A DNA stretch of 64,000 nt, from positions 66,300,379 through 66,364,378 of the forward strand of contig NC_052360.1 of NCBI RefSeq assembly GCF_009727055.1, given 5' to 3'. Origin of the DNA: Benincasa hispida. Taxonomy: Eukaryota; Streptophyta; Magnoliopsida; Cucurbitales; Cucurbitaceae. The position numbers were made by a program, and so were the translations under genes. Positions within the stretch are counted from its first letter, which is position 1, and every line of letters begins with the position of its first letter. A model generated the notes under the pieces. That model had not been told where the DNA came from, made no database searches, and was given only the letters and a program-made list of their open reading frames with translations. Shown here in pieces: positions 37,339 to 49,807 of this stretch.

Positions 37339-38341
37339 TTTTGTATCTCTAGTTTGCAAGTAGAAAAAAGGGTGTAAGTAGTACAAATATTTTGAAAGAG
37401 CGTTTTCTTCGAGATTGGGGTTAGGGAGTGATTATATTAATATTTAACACTATCCATGATTTTTCTTTGGTTTGGATTTTTTCCCACATTAATTATTGTT
37501 CTCAGTTTCATTACTTTCTTTTAATTTTTCTATTATTTTTATGCTTATTCATGTGGTAGTAGTGAGAATTTTTTTTCACAACATCATTAACCTGTCACCC
37601 TCATACCCCAATCGCTAGTTCTATTATCCTAGTCATAAGCCTCCCTTTACCTTGCCTAAAGTTAGTACAATAAGAACTCAAATCGAACTAAACCGAACTA
37701 GTTAAAATAGGTAAGATTCAGCTCAAAATTTAGTGACAAAAAAGAAAAAAAAAAATACAAATTTCACGAAAATTTACAAATGCACAACACAACAATGATA
37801 TATCATTTTCCCTCATTTTACTCGAGAAAAGATCAAAAGAGACAAAAAAGAAGGAACCCCGTGAAATGCAACTAATAACTTGAACGAAACAAACTCTCTT
37901 AAATTCTCTTATTGGAAAATTAACTTAAATTTCATAAACTAACAAGAAGAGGAGACATGGGGGGATGTCTACACCAAGGACGATGCATGGTTAATGTTGA
38001 AGAAACCTAGTTTAAAGGGAAAAATGTCTTTACTTTTTGCCACCAAATTAAAATAATGTATGACTCTTCATATTTTAAATAAAGAAGGTTACTTTTCCAA
38101 TGGAAAAAGGGAAGAGGGAACACTCAACAAGGAGGCACAACTTCTCACACATAATAATCCAACCCTAACTTCAAGACAAATGAAGAAAATATTATTGCTT
38201 ACCTTGATTCCACTAATTTCCTCCTCCATGATCTACAACAATAATCTTCTAAAACTAATTTCAATGCATTTTTTAAGAGGAGATCTCTATATTTTCATGC
38301 TTCTCTTTTACCATTCTCTCTTCTCCACTTCTCATAGTAAT
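37339..38341 (+). other. Region upstream of the peptide gene
   Basis: AT-rich, with no repeat or gene recognised. It should include the promoter and 5'UTR of the gene at 38342. In-frame ATGs exist from 38060 onward, but the stretch they open is not protein-like and would bury the signal peptide. Confidence 0.35.
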
Positions 38342-39336
38342 ATGTCAATCTCTTTCTATCTTCTTCTTCTTTTTCTTATTTGCATTGCCTTCCAACCATG
38401 CCATTTCCAAAGTCTTCAATTACTTGATAACAAATTTCAGAAGAAACTTCAAGCTCCCATTAAGGTTGGTATCTAAACTAAACAAACACTACCAATATTA
38501 TTATCTTGTTATTATGTATAATAAGGTACGTATCCGTCGGTCGGTATTGGTTTTAGGCATAAACCAACTTTTGAAAAATAAATTATTATGACCCGTTTGG
38601 TAACTATTTGGTTTTTGGTTTTTAGCTTTTGAAAATTATGCCTATAACATTCATTCCATCTTTAAATTTCTTATTTTGTTATTTATTTTTTACCAATATT
38701 TTAAAAAATCAAACCAATATTTGAAAACGGAAAGAAATAGTTTTGAAAATTTTGTTTTTATTTTTAGAATTTAGCTAAGAACTCAACTTTTTTTTACTTA
38801 GGAGATGCAAATCATTATAAGAAAATGAGAGAAAATAGGATTAATTTTAGAAAACAACACTGAAATGGTTACCGAACGGGGCTATATTATTCAATTTGAT
38901 CGATCATTCAATGAGGTGAGATTGGGCGAGGCAAGAGCCTCGATGCTAGTGGCAACAAATTGGTTCGAAACAACCGATTGAAATCGTTTTTTTTTTTTTC
39001 AAGATAACCCCTTATTTATTTTTATTTTTTTTGTTAATTTAGGTTTTGCTTTTCATCTTCTAGGGCAAAATGGGGAAGATGGTTCTTTCATGGGATAAAG
39101 CAGCAATAGAATGCATGAAGTTTTCACCTTCAAAGCCAGCTGAAGATGAGAAAGAAACTATTAGTTCCAAAAGATCAAAATATAAGAGGAGAAAGAAGCA
39201 GTTCAAGAGACTAGAAAAGTTGAAGAAAGTTTCATGGGAAGTGCCTAATTATGATCACAAGAAAGTGAAAGGAAACAATGGTGTTTTCAGTTCAGATTAT
39301 GAACATGCAAGGACTCATCCTCCTTCTCACAACTAA
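38342..39336 (+). CDS. RGF/GOLVEN/CLEL-type secreted peptide precursor
   Basis: Two exons, 38342-38464 and 39064-39336, joined at phase 0 (AAG/GTTGGT donor, ATCTTCTAG acceptor), give 131 residues. The chosen ATG opens a strong signal peptide (MSISFYLLLLFLICIAF, cleavage probably near 20-23), followed by a variable middle with a basic, dibasic-rich stretch (about 77-96, KRSKYKRRKKQFKRLEKLKK). The last 13 residues, DYEHARTHPPSHN, directly before the stop, match the RGF/GLV consensus (Asp-Tyr start, (H)PP.HN end). Size, secretion signal, variable middle and C-terminal position all fit the family. Known members are processed by subtilases, tyrosine-sulfated on the DY motif and perceived by RGI receptor kinases in root meristems. 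The exact subgroup cannot be told. Pro is absent at motif position 5, unlike RGF1. Confidence 0.85.
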
Positions 39337-40080
39337 GTATAGAACTACTTATTATTATAGTTATTAGCTATATATCTTACATAGAAATAATGTCTCCCTT
39401 ATTACTCATCACTTGTGAAGATCAATTTTCTTCTTTTGACCTTCAAGATCTCTTAAACAAAGTATGTAATTGAAACCTAATTTTGAAGAACTGCATTTAG
39501 ATCCCTAGACTTCTATATTGATCTTGAAAGTTTTATGATATTGTTTCATTCTAGGTTAAATTTCAAATGTAGTTCTAGGCCCGTTTGATAACAATTTAGT
39601 TTTTGGTTAATTATACTTGTTTTCTTACCACTTCAATTCTTTACTATGGTTTTCATCTTTCCTAAGAAAAATGACTTTTATTTTTTAGTTTTCATAAAAC
39701 ATGACTTTTGAAAATATATCTAAAAAATAGATAACAAAGAAAGTAAACGGATGAAAGTAGTGTTTATAAACTTGATTTTCAAAAATAAAAAACTAAAAAG
39801 ACAATAATTATCAAATGAGGCATAAACTTCTAAGATTGGGTTTGACACATATATATTTTAATTTTAAAATATATAATAGTCCCTAAATTACATTCAATTC
39901 TTGTGTTTATTTATAGGTTATGAACTTTCAAAATAAACGTCTAATAGATTGATGAAATTTCAATTTGTGTCTAATAACATTTAACGTTATAAGATAGACT
40001 ACAAGAAATATGGAAAGTCTAGAGTTCTCACAAAAGTTGAAAAATCTTGTAAAGTCTAAGGTTCTCACAAAGTTGAAAAT

Positions 40081-40122
<42 letters not shown>

Positions 40123-40550
40123 TCTAGGTCCACGCATATATAGAATTTAAATAAAATATTAAAAGAAATATCAAACTAATTTTTATACTAAATTGAAAGT
40201 TTAAGGAGGTATTCATTGAATATGAGTTTGACATTATATAATTAGAAGACTTAATAAACACTGGGGGACTTACTAGAAACAAAATGAAAAATTTGGAACC
40301 TATTTAAAACTTTTTAACAATTAGAGATTTACTAAAGAAAACATAAAATGTTCCAGAACTAAATTCTTGTAATAGTGTAAATACTATTTCTTTTCTTTTT
40401 GTCACTAACAATTCTATTTTGGGTTTTATACTTTTAATATTTATTCATTGTAATTCAGGTAGTTTCCAATCTTGTTCATTTTAGTTCTTTTAATTTTAAA
40501 ATGTTTGTTTTCGTCATCAAAATGTTTATTTTAGTAACCATACTTTACAC
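39337..40550. other. Intergenic, AT-rich; 38-base T tract
   Basis: It starts with the 3'UTR of the peptide gene. GTTTGATAACAATTTAGTTTTTGG-like sequence (39588-39610, 38590-38620) is a dispersed repeat that occurs on both sides of exon 2. A run of about 38 T lies at 40085-40122. No gene was seen. Confidence 0.4.
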
Positions 40551-41137
40551 TACAAGAAATGTTTTCTTTTAGAAAATTCGAATAGCTTTTGAAAAAATAT
40601 CAATATTTCCAAGCATATAAATGTGGGCCAAAATAGGTGAATCAGTTTCTATGGACACTTTTTTGCATTACTAGAAATATATGATGGCCACACATACTAA
40701 ATGTTAACACCCATAGAGCTACAACGATATGTCGTTCATGGAGAAAAATAGAACTTCTGCCCATGTTTACTTCTTTATGGGTAGAATACATTTTTTGCCA
40801 ATCAATTATGCGTAGATAGAAAGTAATCTCTGCCCCTCTAGATAATTGCGTGAACAGAGAAGACTCTTTGTCGACGCATTATGCGTGGACATAAGTGTAT
40901 TTTCTGCATCATAAAGATTGTTTACATTGGTAGAAAGAGTTTTCTACCGACGTACGCTGCTTGCCTACATTTTTATTTTTGTCGACGCGACACCAAAGGC
41001 GTTGGCAAAAGCTCTGTTGACAGATTTTTGACGCATTTTTTATCCACGCATAAAAATATTGACAGAGACTCTACCAATGCGTTTCTTAAGATATACCGAC
41101 GTTTTTTTTGTATCAGAAGAGACGTAAAATCTTGTAG
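40551..41137. mobile_element. CACTA-like non-autonomous element
   Basis: It starts CACTACAAGAAATG at 40551, a typical CACTA terminus. The right end near 41137 reads AAATCTTGTAG, the near-complement of CTACAAGAAA. The interior (40720-41110) has repeated GACGCATTATGCGTGGACA-like short motifs (subterminal-repeat style) and no ORF with support. Target duplication of 3 bp could not be confirmed. Confidence 0.5.
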
Positions 41138-43507
41138 CCTTAAAAAGTGAAAAGCAATAAGCTATAACAATTACTTTTAATTGATATACATTAACCCTAA
41201 GGAGTGAAAGGATGTATTAGCCAAACAGCTCTTAATTCAAAATTTGTCGTTTAGTGATTATACAATGCTCTTAATTCATCATTATATTAATTACTTAAGG
41301 CACAGCAAAAGACTTATACAAACTTAGTGTGAGTAAACTTTTATTGGCCAAACAGCTCTTGCACTATACATAAAGAAACCATTCTATAATTAGTTCAAAA
41401 ACTTAAAACAAGCAAATTAATCTTAGCAAAAAGTAAAGCTAAACAAAAACGTATCAACCAATATGAAGAAACCACTCCAATTAGTTCAAAACTTATAAGA
41501 ATTGAAATCTTAACAAAGCAAAAACGTTTCACACCCATAAAAAGAAACCATTCCAATTGGTTTAAAACTTGATAAAACTTGGCTAAACCAAACTTAGAGT
41601 TCAAAGTTGAAGAGGGAAAGCAATGGACAATATTTAGTGATAGTACCAAAATGGAAATTATCATAGAGATTATATCAACTTAAGAATGAAAACCAAATGT
41701 AGAATTACATTCCCAAGGACATTAAAATTATCTTAGTGTTAGTGTTTGCATCAATATTCTTTCATAGCATTATTAGGTAATTAACCTCCAAACAAGTGCT
41801 TCTCTCAATTTTTAGAACAAATTACCAAGCTTATGCTTTAATATGAATCTAGTGGAATTGACACAAGGGGTGGATCTCTTTGGAGACTAGCTAAGGGGGT
41901 CATGGCTCCTTAGCTATTTAGGGTTTTTGACATTTTCTATTCCTTTAATTCCCATTTGTGCATTTGTGTTTGAATCTTGAGTTTTTTTTTTTAGAAAGAG
42001 ATATCATATATATCAGTAGATGTACCGAAACATCTCAATTAGGTTGATATATTCATAGCACCCTCATCATATTCACTACCCAAATTTCATTATCAATAAA
42101 AGTAAGGGTAATCTTGAACAATTTAAGAGAAATAGAGTTGAGGCTTAATCTTGAACAATTTTGATCGGTAGGACCAATGACCAGCCGAGGAGCAGATGTT
42201 CTCCCAAATGGTGTGTTTCAATCTCGAGTTAATTGCAAGAATAGTGGAAAAAAAACATTCTAAGAACTATAAATTTATCAATGGTTTTTTTAAATTTACG
42301 AATATAACATAAAATATTAGATTTGATTTTAGTTTAGTTATTCTAATTTTACCCTCTTTGGTGTATGAATATGTATATATCAGTATTATATCTTTTATAC
42401 TTTTTTTAAAAAATACCTTTTAGTTAGAGTTGATGTCTATTTGGTCTCTGAGCACTACAACAAAATATACAATCCATGACACACGTACAGTAGTAATTTG
42501 GAGGGAAGAGTGAAAAAACAGTTATAAAAGGCCACTTCTTACGTTTTTTGGCAAAAAAAAACATAGTTATCCAAATTTTTTAAAATTCATGATAGTATTT
42601 GTATCGCAACATAATGATTGTAAAAAAGAGCCATTAAATGTAGGAAAATTAAAAAGACGCGTGTTGCAAAAAAAAAAAAAAATGAAAAATTTCAAACTTT
42701 TTAACTACTATGATAGTTTTCTTGTATCAACCATTAATGATTATAATTAACAGACATTAAATAGTGACCGTTCAGAGTCATTGAATTAAAATTAAAAAAA
42801 AAAATCACTTTTAGCGGGAAACAAAATCTATTTTTTTTAGAGTTCTAGACTCTCATGACTATTTTTTAGTTTCATTAATATATGAGTTGTATGAATTGCC
42901 ATGAAAAAACAATTAACAAAAAAAATTAATTGAGGTGTTTGATAATTAATTATAAATGAGAAGATCATTAGCCACGCTTAGTAAAATTTATTTTTAAAAT
43001 CGAAAAAACTCGTTATGATGTTAAGTGAAGTTATGTTAAATTAGGAAAATATTAATAACATTTATGTAGTTTTAATTTTAAGTAGATATTAGATTTAATG
43101 AAGAGACTTGAGAATATTTGGAAAAAAAAAAATACTAGTAACGACTCACGTTACTAAATTTAGGCTATAATTTGGAAATTTAAGGTCTCATATTAACCCT
43201 TAAGTGAGCTAAATTAAATTTCTTAAAATGTTGAAAAAATATATTTTTAATTTTTTTAATTCCTAAGTTTGGAAGTTTAATTTTCAAAGTTGCGTAATTA
43301 TAATTTCAAAGTTGCGTAATTATAATTATAATTACGCAACTTCTAAAATTTTATAAGTTTAATTTTATAAAATGAAAACCTGATCCCTTTTGTTAAAACT
43401 GACAATTAAAATAATGATTTTAATATTGGGGCATTTAAGTAAATTAGGTTCATTTGCATTAGTTGCGTTTTCTTCTTTGACGAAAAGTGAGTTAATAGTA
43501 GCATTCA
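41138..43507. other. AT-rich stretch without supported genes
   Basis: No gene was recognised. CACTACAACAAAATATAC at 42453 is another CACTA-like terminus. A possible interior (ACTTTTAGCGGGAAAC near 42806) follows, but no right end was found. The rest is low-complexity A/T sequence. Confidence 0.4.
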
Positions 43508-43941
43508 TGTAACATCCCAAGTTTAAGGTGTTTAATTTAAAATTAATTATCTTAAACATTTTAGATTTTTCTTTTCTTTAATTTTGGATTTTTGAGTCAA
43601 AATTGAGTTTTATTTGTCAAAAAAATTAATTTAAAGATATTTGATAAAAGATTTGAAATATTTGAAATTTAAGAAGTTGGACTTGAGAATGAGTTTTGGG
43701 CTAAAAAGTGATTGGAAGTTATCTTTGATTGGTCAAATTAGGAACGATAAAATTCCCCTCGGGATCGGGGCAGAGAATCCACAATTTGACTAGGTACAGG
43801 GGTCAAACCGAGAATTTAAATCGGGAAGGGAATCCTCGCCCCGTCCCCGACCTCGACCCCAATAATAATAATAATAATAAATGACACAGTAACTTAGTTA
43901 CTATTACTGATTTTGTTTTTAATAATAATAATGATGATGAC

Positions 43942-44009
<68 letters not shown>

Positions 44010-44509
44010 TATTTACTTTAAGTGTTAAAAAATTCACTTTCATTTTGGATATAGCACGTGTGAGACCCCTACCCCCACCAAACCCATTTTCTTCCCTAGT
44101 ATTCTCCCTCACTCTCGACAAACCCATTGCCCAAACCTTCTCCTCTCATGCAGCCTTTGTTCGTCCTCCCATCGATCTATTGCCGTCGATCCTCGTCGCT
44201 GCCCTCCTTCAATTGACTCGCACACGCTGTAGTAGTCAAATCCGCTAGCGTAGATCTTTGTTTGACCATACCGTCGATCCCACGAGCAATAATGCTACAG
44301 TCTTTGTCCGTGGCTGACTTCGCGGCTAGCCAAGCCACTTAGCTTAATTATTTTTGCCCAGCCTTTGTTCACCTCTACCATTATCGAATCTGCTGTTGGG
44401 AGTAAGATTTACACTATTTTGGTTTGTTCTTGAGTGGTTCTTGAATGCCCAACAACTTCTTGGCCTAAGCGCCTTCGATCTTGGTGTTTGAAGGTTGGAG
44501 TAGAATTGT
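43508..44509 (+). repeat. Gypsy LTR-like fragment, split by the copia element
   Basis: It starts TGTAACATCCCAAGTTTAAG at 43508, like gypsy LTRs in this window. A microsatellite lies inside. The continuation may be 54779-55090 after the copia element. No end or PBS was found. Confidence 0.4.
43860..44008. repeat. AAT / ATG trinucleotide microsatellites
   Basis: (AAT)7 at 43860, then (ATG/GAT)n from about 43928 and (AAT)n to 44008. ORFs here are homopolymer artefacts. Confidence 0.95.
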
Positions 44510-46402
44510 TGAAATGTTTTTAGCAGCATGGGATCGGACCAAATACCCAAAATTTATAGGAAATAAATTTTATAGCAAAAAATATGCATTTAAAAGATAA
44601 ATGTAGCATGCTCTAAAACAGGTATTACAGAAGAAAAAAAAAAGTTTACGAAACCTTACCCTTAAAAAACTCTTCTTTACAAAATTCCTTCTCCAAATCT
44701 TGTCATGAACAATCTCGAACCCTCGAACCGTCAATGAGGACACCACCATGAATGTTATCTTTGTATTCTCTGGGTGAGATTTTGAGAGATATGAGAGGAA
44801 GTGATGGGATTCCAAAAATCTCATAACCTTTCTGTGGATCCATTCCATTTTTTGTGAAACTAGGAAGAGGAAGAACTACTTCTCTTTTGTCCATTAGTAC
44901 GTTTTTTAGAGAAAAGAGGGGGAGTTATCAACTCTGTCCTAAAATAATTTTTAGAATAAATAAAAATAAACTAATTTATTTTCATAAATCAATTTAATAT
45001 ATATTTACATGAAAACTATCTTATCATATAATATATATATATATATATCAAATATAACACATAATTTATAGTTTCTATATTGTATCAAATACAATATAAC
45101 TTATAGTTTATATTCTCTCACCAATGTCATTTAATATAAATGCCATTTATATTAAATTTGATTATGTGAATCAAATTCATATAATTAATATTTGAATCAT
45201 ATTCAAAGATTCATTTCTTCTCAAATAAACTTTATATCATAATATATCAAAATACATTATAGTAATTATACCATATATAATTAGATTAAATTAATTATAT
45301 TACGTATAATTAATTCTCTCAATTCATTTGAACAATTCAAATTAATCCAAAAATTGATTCTCATTAATTCTCGTTAAGAGGGGACCTCATGGACCTGTAG
45401 CTTGAAGCTCCAACGATACGTGAATAATTAATTAAACTTCTTTAATTAAATTGTTCATCATCCGTTAATTTTTGGACACTCCACTAAAGACCAACAACTA
45501 CACTCTCCACACTACAAATATATTTCTGTATCCATTGGATATAACCAGTCAATAGTACAATGACCATTCACAAATTGCTTGTAAGTACAGTTGGGCCAAA
45601 ATTACCGTTTTGCCCCTGTAGTTACATCTAACTCCTTAAGTACTACTGATCCCTCTAATGAACAATAAATCATAGTCCTATGACCAAACCCTTCCCGAGC
45701 TAGGAAAAGGTGTGATGCAACATTGTTCAAGTCCCAGAATCAACCCTCAAGGGAGTAATTTATCTACTGATCTCGACATTAGGGATGAAGTGAACTTTTT
45801 ATGTAGCTGTGTTTTCAGCTCCCCAATCAGGCGAATCCCCAAAATGGTAAGTTTGTTGAGTCGGCGATCTGGCCACTCTCACTCATACAAATCAAATGAC
45901 CGCCTTCATAGGCAAAAGTTCACAACTCACTCAGGATTCAGGTCATGTTACCTATGGTCATCTTGGTGAAATGAAAGTCTCTATTATGAACAATATTATA
46001 TAATTAGACTAAACATTTCATGGTCCGATCTTATACAAACTCCTTTGTATAGAATATCCTTGCTCACATGTCTCCACAAGAATTATCAGGATCAGATCAT
46101 TTGTAGCACTTTACAACAGTTGTAACATCTACAATGCGAGCTATACTCGTAGTGTCACTAGGATAAGATATCCAGCCTTATCCATCTACTACAGACCATT
46201 TAGGTTATCACTTAAACACGATACACCTGTATGTCTCTACATACATGTTTAAGCTACAAAATAACATTGGATGCTAGTTTATTGCTTTGTGGTTAATGCA
46301 ACTAATTTGGAAATAAAACATCATATATTAATAAATAAACTGTTTGTACAATACAATTAAAAACTATAGGACATTACGAGATTTAGGGCATCAACCCCAA
46401 CA
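44510..46402 (-). mobile_element. 3' LTR of a minus-strand Ty1/copia element
   Basis: The LTR start (minus TGTTGGGGTTGATGCCC) is at 46402. It matches the 5' LTR at 52172-54778 throughout, e.g. ACCTGTAGCTTGAAGCTCC and AATACAATGACC. The left edge is uncertain: similarity ends near GGGATCGGACC (44530), and the edge may be TGAAATG at 44510. It has single copies of the region duplicated in the 5' LTR. Confidence 0.85.
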
Positions 46403-46414
46403 ATCTCCCACTTG
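46403..46414 (-). other. Polypurine tract of the copia element
   Basis: Minus AAGTGGGAGATT lies directly before the 3' LTR start; it is the plus-strand primer site of copia elements and marks the element orientation. Confidence 0.8.
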
Positions 46415-49200
46415 ACTTAAAGGTAGTGGGGTGTACAATGTAAAAGTCAAACTAATATATAAAGTACACAAACAATAAACTAGGGCATAACACGCCTAGT
46501 ACAAATCTCCTGCTTGCCCTAATCTAAACGTGGCCCATCCCATAGGCCCATACTCTATAGGTGACCTTCAAACACCTTAGTCGTGAGAGCCTTTCTAAAT
46601 GGATCAGCAACGTTGTGCTCCGTAGCTATCTACGTGACAATCATGTTTCCTCGATTCACAATCTCTCGAATGAAATGAAACTTTCACTCTATATGTTTCC
46701 CATGTTTGTGACTCCGAGACGGGAATTAGCCACAACACCACTATTATCAAAATAAAGTGTGATGGACTTTGACATGTCTGGAACGATTTCCAGATTAGTC
46801 AAGATTTTTTTAAGCCAAACAACTTCTTTAGCAACTTCACAAGCCACTACATACTAAGCTTCCATAGTAGAGTCAACAATGTACCCTTGCTTGGTGCTCC
46901 TCTAAATTACTGCTCCTCCATTAAAAGTGAACACTGATCCTGATGTGAATTTCCCAGAATCTTTATCAGTATGAAAAATTAGAGTTCGTATATCCTATAA
47001 GAATGAGATCCTTAGAACCAAACACGAGCATGTAGTCTCTCGTTCTTCGTAGATACTTGAAGATATTCTTAACGGCGGTGTAGTGATCATATCTTGGATT
47101 AGACTGATATCTACTGACTATCCCTATTGTATAGTAGATGTCAGGTCTAGTACATAACATAGCATACATCAGGCTGCCAATAATCGATGCATAGGGGATC
47201 TGTCTCATTTTCTCAATCTCTTGAAGTGTCTTAGGATATTGTTCCTTAGACAATATTACTCCATGCCTGAAAGGTAGCAAACCTCTCTTGGAGTTCTGCA
47301 TCGAATACTTGACAAGTATTTTGTTAATTTACGATGCTTGAGACAGAGCTAGCATTTAAATTTTTCGATCTCTAAAGATCTGAACTCCCAGAAAAAACTG
47401 AGACTCTCCCAAATATTTCATTTGAACTTGGATCGCTAGCCAGTACTTAACTTCAATCAGTAGACCTACATCATTCCCAATGAGTAGGATATCATCTACA
47501 TACAATACTAAGAAAGCTACTGAACTGTTGATGATCCTCTTGTATACACAAGACTCATCAACATTCTGATCAAAGCCATAAGATTTGATTGCAGTATTAA
47601 GCCTTGTGTTCCAAGATCGAGAAGCTTTCTTCAACCATAAATGGATTGAATAAACCTGCAAACCTTTTGCTCTTAACCTTGGGTTATGATCCCTCCGGTT
47701 GCTCCATATAAATGGTCTCCTTAAGATTTCCATTCAGAAAGGCAGTCAACGTCCATTTGTTAAATCTCATAGTCATAATATGTGGCAATAGACAGGAGGA
47801 TCTGAATAGACTTGAGCATGTCAACAGGTGAGAAAATCTCCTCATAGTCGACTCCCTTAACTTGGGTGTAACCTTTTGCCACTAGTCTAGCCTTGAAGGT
47901 TTGCACCTTCCCATCAGCACCCCGTTTTCTCTTATAGATCCATTTGCAACCTATAGGTTTAACACCATCAGGCATATCTACAAGATCCTAAACTGAATTG
48001 AAGTACATCGACTACATTTTGAGATCAATAGCTTTGATCCACTCATCTTTGTCAACATCCTCCATTGCCTTTTTATAAGACAATGGATCCTCAACATCTC
48101 TGTCAGTTACCATAGCTACGATTTCTATTAAACTCATATAATGGACAGGTGAGTTCGCAACCCTTCCACTGCGTCGATGTTCCCTCAACATTTGAGTTGA
48201 ATTTGACATACTAGATGATCCAACTTTAACAACTCTTGTTGAAGTATTGGGTTCTTCAAAACTCTTGTTGAAGGTTTAGTAGATTCCTCGGAAAGTTCAT
48301 TCAACATAATCTTACTACGAGCCTTGTGCTCCCTTATGTGGTCTATTTCCAGAAAAGTAGCGTTTTTCGATACAAACATTTTATTTTCCTTATGGTCGAA
48401 GAAGTAACCACCTCTCGTTCCTTTGGGGTAGTCTACAAATAGGCATAGTTTTGAATGAGGTTCCAGTTTCTTAGGATTTGCCTCAAGCACATGTGTTGGG
48501 CAATCCCAAATTCTGAAATGACATAAACTACCTTTATAACCATTCCATAACTTCAAAGATGTTATCGTACCACTTTTGGATGGAACATAATTCAAAATAT
48601 ACGTTGCAGTCTGTACTACAAAACCCCAAAAAGAATCAAGTAAGGAAGCGTAACTCATCATAGATAGAATTAGGTCCAACAAGGATCGATTTCTCCTTTT
48701 TGATACACCATTCTGTTGAGGTGTACTAGGCGCTGAGAGTTAGGATACAATTCCATGCTCTATCAAATAGTTCTAGAATGTTACATCCAAAAACTTTTCA
48801 CCTCAATCAGATCAAAATGTGTTGATTGTTCTTTAATGAATTTTCAATTTCAACCTTAAATTCTTTGAACTTTTCAAAAGATTCAGACTTATGTTGCATC
48901 AAATAAACAAACCCATGTCTTGAATATCATTAGTAAAGGTGATGAAATATTCAAACCCTCCTCTTGCTTTTACATTCATCGGACCACAGAGGTTTGAATG
49001 TACTAGCTCTAGAGGTTCTTTGGCCTTGTGACTTTTTCAAGTAAAAGGTCTTTTAATCATTTTTCCTTAAAGGCATGACTCACACACAGGTAAAAAAATT
49101 TCTTCTAACTTGCTTAGAAGTCCATTCTTCACCAACCTTTCAATCCTATTGAGATTGATGTATCTTAATCTCAAGTGCCAAAGTTAAGCATTTTCTTTAG
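46415..49200 (-). pseudogene. Ty1/copia pol relic (integrase, RT, RNase H)
   Basis: Right to left: the integrase region (48720-48185) with TPQQNG-like sequence at its right, LLDLILSMMSYASLLDSFWG and a FRIWDCPTHV stretch, then a linker (48209-48012). RT follows with RLVAKGYTQVKGVDYEE (near 47880), and the catalytic YVDDILLIGND (near 47490). The RT end and connection are at 47301-46966 (LMYAMLCTRPDIYYTIG). RNase H remains only as broken frames at 46960-46560 (an EAKYVVA-like stretch). Frameshifts and stops separate all pieces. Homologous to the relic at 438-1852. The integrase core before 48720 is poorly preserved. Confidence 0.88.
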
Positions 49201-49807
49201 GAGAAATTCTAAGTTTTTTTATTTTGAGTTACCGCAGTTTTAAACATTTCAGTGTTATGGAGAACTTTAGTTGTTAACGATCTTAGCACATAAAGATTAT
49301 TTTTCAGTTTAGTAGAACAAATATTGACACCATTCTTTGAAATAATCTGACTGACTTCATCAATGACAGACCCATTCATCTCCGCTACATTGAAGTGGAC
49401 TATCATGTTGAGAACATGTTCTCGAACAAATGTCTTTTCTTGCATATGGGCATTGAAGATGTGTTTGAGAGTGTTGTGCCTGAGCTGTGTGGATGGTTGT
49501 CTGAACATTCTCTTTAGGGACTCCACAATCTCACGTGCTGTGAGTATGGGCTCATGCTTCTTGGCTAAGACTTCAGAAAAACTTGCCAAGATATATGCTC
49601 GGGCCTTTTCGTTTGTCCGTGTCCATCGCTCGTATGCTTTTCGAGCATTTTGAGCAGCATTGAAAGCTGGAATAAGAGGACAATCTTTTATAAGAACAAA
49701 TGTAGGTCATCAATGATAAGGATTGTATTGATTGTGTTTTTCCATGAAGTGTAATTTTCGCCCGTTAGTTTATCAGTGGCGAGTAAATTTAGGATTGCAG
49801 AAGTCAT
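49201..49807 (-). pseudogene. Copia gag relic fused to the pre-integrase segment
   Basis: On the minus strand the ATG at 49807 opens MTSAILNLLATDKLTGENYT, a typical start of copia gag. A stop follows after about 38 residues and the frame breaks. An open stretch (49589-49209) then has SFSEVLAKKHEPILTAREI and RMFRQPSTQLRHN of the gag domain. After EVSQIISKNG it passes straight to KLKNNLYVLRSLTT, which belongs to the gag-pre-integrase segment. The zinc knuckle and protease are therefore deleted. It is the 5' end of the element's coding region and follows its long leader. Confidence 0.8.

Noticed and set aside
38060..38341. N-terminal extension of the peptide precursor from the ATG at 38060
   Set aside because: The extra 94 residues are not protein-like, and the signal peptide only works as the N terminus from 38342.
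43894..44248. Poly-Ile and poly-Met containing open frames
   Set aside because: They come from (AAT)n and (ATG)n microsatellites.
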